A DNA stretch of 64,000 nucleotides from Pseudoips prasinana (taxonomy: Eukaryota; Arthropoda; Insecta; Lepidoptera; Nolidae). Position numbers and translations under genes: made by a program. Within the stretch, counting starts at the first letter, position 1; the number at the start of each line of letters is the position of its first letter. The notes under the pieces are model-generated. The model had not been told where the DNA came from. It worked only from the letters and a program-made list of their open reading frames with translations, and did not search any database. The DNA lies in the NCBI GenBank assembly GCA_951640165.1, contig OX621264.1, positions 4,531,001 through 4,595,000 on the forward strand, read 5' to 3'. Below, one piece after another: positions 62,088 through 64,000 of the stretch.

Positions 62088-62596
62088 TTCACATAGACTT
62101 TAAAAAAGCGCTTGTAACAGCTTGTAAAGTCAGAACATGTTTGTAGTAATATAAAAATAATTAATCAATTTACAAGATGGACCGATGATCTTGTGCGGGT
62201 CGGTGGAAACTGCTGGATGCAAATAGTGCAAGACCGGCAATTGTGAAGATCTTTGGGGGAGGCCTTTGTCCAGCAGTGGACGTCTTTCGGCTGATATGAT
62301 GATGATGATAATCAATTTATAATTATATCTAGGTACATATAGATATTAAGGTACACTGATTGTATGAAAAAATTTATAATAAGATATCATAGTATTGATA
62401 TTTAGCTAGCCTATATTAAGTTATTGTCAAGGAGATCATGTGTAGGTTAAATTAACGAAATTTAAAATTTTAGCTAATTATTACTACATATTGTCTGAAT
62501 GGTTCTGTCTATATTAAGGTACAAATTAAATATTATTATTATGGCAGACCTTGTGTTTATAAGGACGGTCGCGCTTTTATGCTACCACCGATCTAA
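62088..62596 (+). repeat. Arm of the long inverted repeat family, interrupted by an RTE fragment
   Basis: TTCACATAGACTTTAAAAAA at the start, GGTTCTGTCTATATTAAGGT and GACGGTCGCGCTTTTATGCT at the end, matching the right arm 1267-1559 and, beyond it, the minus strand of 720-770. Its inverse, 63680-63880, lies 1.1 kb away. Confidence 0.75.
62173..62309 (+). mobile_element. RTE-clade LINE, 137-bp 5'-truncated insertion
   Basis: Reads RWTDDLVRVGGNCWMQIVQD then, with a frame break, RSLGEAFVQQWTSFG, the end of RTE-type ORF2, and finishes GGCTGATATGATGATGATGA. It is flanked by a 10-bp duplication AATCAATTTA at 62163-62172 and 62310-62319. Confidence 0.88.
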
Positions 62597-62650
62597 TGCG
62601 CCCCCTTTATAATATTAGTGTAATTAATTTGTTTTTCTTTTACTTTCCAG

Positions 62651-62860
62651 TGTACCCAATATGCGAAACAGAAAAAGGAACCTTTCAAGTGATGATGATT
62701 TACCACTGAGTAAAACCAAGACTGAGGATGATTTACCATTGAGTGTGGTCAAGAGAAAACGGAGTTCCACGGATGATAGTAAAAACCCTAATATTTACAG
62801 CAACTTGTGTCGTAGAAGCGATGAGCCTTGTGAGTTCTGTGATGTCATCTCAAAGAGCAA
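62651..62860 (+). CDS. First coding exon of an unidentified gene (continues beyond visible exons)
   Basis: Acceptor TTTACTTTCCAG ends at 62650; donor AA/GTAAGG begins at 62861. ATG at 62661 in the context CCCAATATGC. It encodes 66 residues and two bases: MRNRKRNLSSDDDLPLSKTK, then EDDLPLSVVKRKRSSTDDSK, then CRRSDEPCEFCDVI. DDLPLS occurs twice, a short tandem duplication, beside basic KRKR stretches that could direct nuclear import. There is no known domain; the CxxxxxxCxxC at the end could open a zinc-binding region in the next exon. No following exon was found before 64000. Good splice sites and codon-like composition favour a real gene. Confidence 0.55.
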
Positions 62861-62956
62861 GTAAGGGTACTTTTTTCTCTGGTTTTGGCCATACTTACTT
62901 ATCTTCATATCTTATAAAGATTTATTTGAGTAATTTTGAATGTGTGTGACTGCATG

Positions 62957-63070
62957 TATGGCGCGGGGGCTACGATAGTCGCCTCGCCGCTTCGTATCGC
63001 GAGTTCGAGTCCCGCGCCGGACCACTATTTGTGTGACCCATAAATAGTTGTTCTGAGTCTGGATGTAATT
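62957..63070 (+). mobile_element. tRNA-derived SINE, family S4
   Basis: GGCGCGGGGGCTACGATAGT, box B GCGAGTTCGAGTCCCGCGCC, then GACCACTATTTGTGTGACCC and TTCTGAGTCTGGATGTAATT. The head and body spacing is SINE-like. Confidence 0.65.
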
Positions 63071-63134
63071 TGTGTCAGTTTATTATAATTTTGTAAAGTA
63101 CCCCGCGACACAGGGACAAATTCTCTAAATTATT

Positions 63135-63399
63135 GAAGTTATACTTCTTTTGGCGCGATGGAGAAAAATGATGAGAGTGAATTTTTACGATGCGCGCGCA
63201 CACCGACACCAAAAAATTTAACAGCATGAAGTTAGTTCTAGGTGGTATGAAAATGTATGGGAGTGAAATTTTACGATGCGCGCGCATCGTAAAAATAACA
63301 GCATGACGTTAGTTCTAGGTGGTATGAAAATTGATAACTATGTTCAAGTTGTATATTAAGAAGTATAACTTCTAACGCGTGTACATAAGTACACACAAG
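63135..63399 (+). repeat. Family P palindromic MITE-like element, copy 4
   Basis: GAAGTTATACTTCTTTTGGC, AAATTTAACAGCATGAAGTT, the ACGATGCGCGCGCATCGT palindrome, and TAAGAAGTATAACTTCTAAC then the GTACATAAGTAC hairpin. It is the best complete copy. Confidence 0.85.
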
Positions 63400-63679
63400 T
63401 TTTTTAAATTCTCTAGTGGGGTTTTGTCTTTAAAAAAAAAAAATCCTTTGTGGATAATAAGAATATAAATGTTATGTTTAGTTAAATATTCTTATGTAAA
63501 CCATAACAATATTTAACTAACACACCTGTTTCCGTGAGGGATAGGCAGAGATACCAAATAGCCATTTGTCACAATGTTTGCAATCCCACCTTTATCCCTG
63601 ATAAGAAGTTACATTGCTTATACCTAAAAACTTTCAGCTGATTCAAAACATTTTTTGATGTAATCATTTTGATTTTCAA

Positions 63680-63880
63680 TAATTAAACCTACACACAATC
63701 TCCTTGACAATAACTTAATACAAGCTAGCTAAATATCACTACTATTATAAAATAAATTGTATAAATGTTTTAACTTTCCGTGTACCTAAATATCTGTAAT
63801 AAGTAACTAGAGATAATAACTGTATTACTACAAACATGTTCTGACTATTTACAAGCGCTTTTTTAAAGTCTACCGTGAAT
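63680..63880 (-). repeat. Arm of the long inverted repeat family
   Basis: CACAATCTCCTTGACAATAA, CTAGCTAAATATCACTACTA, AACATGTTCTGACTATTTAC and CTTTTTTAAAGTCTACCGTG, the inverse of 62088-62470. Confidence 0.75.
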
Positions 63881-63924
63881 AAAAACCTTATTTATTTTAT
63901 TTAATAATAATAATATAATAATAT

Positions 63925-64000
63925 CTCGGGACAATGACACACAGATCATCCTAGCCCCAAACTAAGCAAAGCTTGTACTATGGGTGCCAGGCGACGATAT
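63925..64000 (-). mobile_element. tRNA-derived SINE, family S3, cut by window end
   Basis: ATCATCCTAGCCCCAAACTA, AGCAAAGCTTGTACTATGGG, TGCCAGGCGACGATAT is the reverse of the tail at 38240-38310. Confidence 0.75.

Noticed and set aside
62957..63025. tRNA gene
   Set aside because: Good box B, but the acceptor arm does not pair cleanly and a SINE-like tail follows.

Overview
This 64 kb window is nuclear DNA from an insect, almost certainly a moth or butterfly. Genes have short exons with GT-AG introns. The zinc-finger gene is of the ZAD type that expanded in insects. The repeats are typical of Lepidoptera: Helitron-like ends reading ...CACAGCTAGT, RTE tails reading GGCTGATATGATGATG, R1-clade and CR1/Zenon-like LINEs, tRNA-headed SINEs and many MITEs. 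Nothing in it looks bacterial. The species cannot be named from the sequence alone.

Host genes occupy little of the window. (1) A six-exon ZAD/C2H2 zinc-finger gene lies on the minus strand from 56428 to 35642. All splice phases agree and give a 772-residue protein with an N-terminal ZAD and 17 C-terminal zinc fingers. Its five introns make up most of 35.6-56.4 kb and are packed with transposons, a 57-bp minisatellite and a 32-bp minisatellite. (2) A smaller C2H2 gene lies on the minus strand at about 25472-22075, possibly with a non-coding first exon near 27.55 kb; one of its splice junctions is unresolved. (3) One exon of a plus-strand gene is at 62651-62860; the rest is not visible.

Layout. 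0-2.4 kb: a palindromic MITE, a hAT transposase remnant, a large inverted repeat and an R1 fragment. 3.4-4.2 kb: a remnant of a SWIM zinc-finger transposon protein. 4.6-6.7 kb: a 5'-truncated CR1-like LINE (minus). 6.7-12.9 kb: a complete Ty3/gypsy element with identical 155-bp LTRs, frameshifted gag/pro/pol, and a small membrane-protein ORF ahead of gag. 12.9-16.7 kb: an I/LOA-type LINE (minus), interrupted by a 3.2-kb pogo element with a PHD finger (16.7-20.0 kb). 20.2-21.2 kb: a palindromic repeat with tRNA-like heads in both arms. 22-26 kb: the small zinc-finger gene with nested transposons in its introns. 26-33.5 kb: SINEs and other repeats. 33.6-35.2 kb: an apparently intact Tc1-like transposon. 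35.6-56.4 kb: the ZAD gene. 56.4-64 kb: decayed mariner, SINEs, Helitron ends, a second long inverted repeat around the plus-strand exon, and another copy of the MITE that starts the window.

The genes do not form a pathway. The main biology is two zinc-finger transcription-factor genes living among many transposon families, several of which use each other as landing sites, so the order of insertion can be read from target-site duplications. The least ordinary items are the gypsy leader ORF, the 5S-rRNA-derived SINE family, the two-headed tRNA palindrome, the 19-residue coding minisatellite, the palindromic MITE family that duplicates CTG, and the ZAD exon hemmed in by transposons on both sides.
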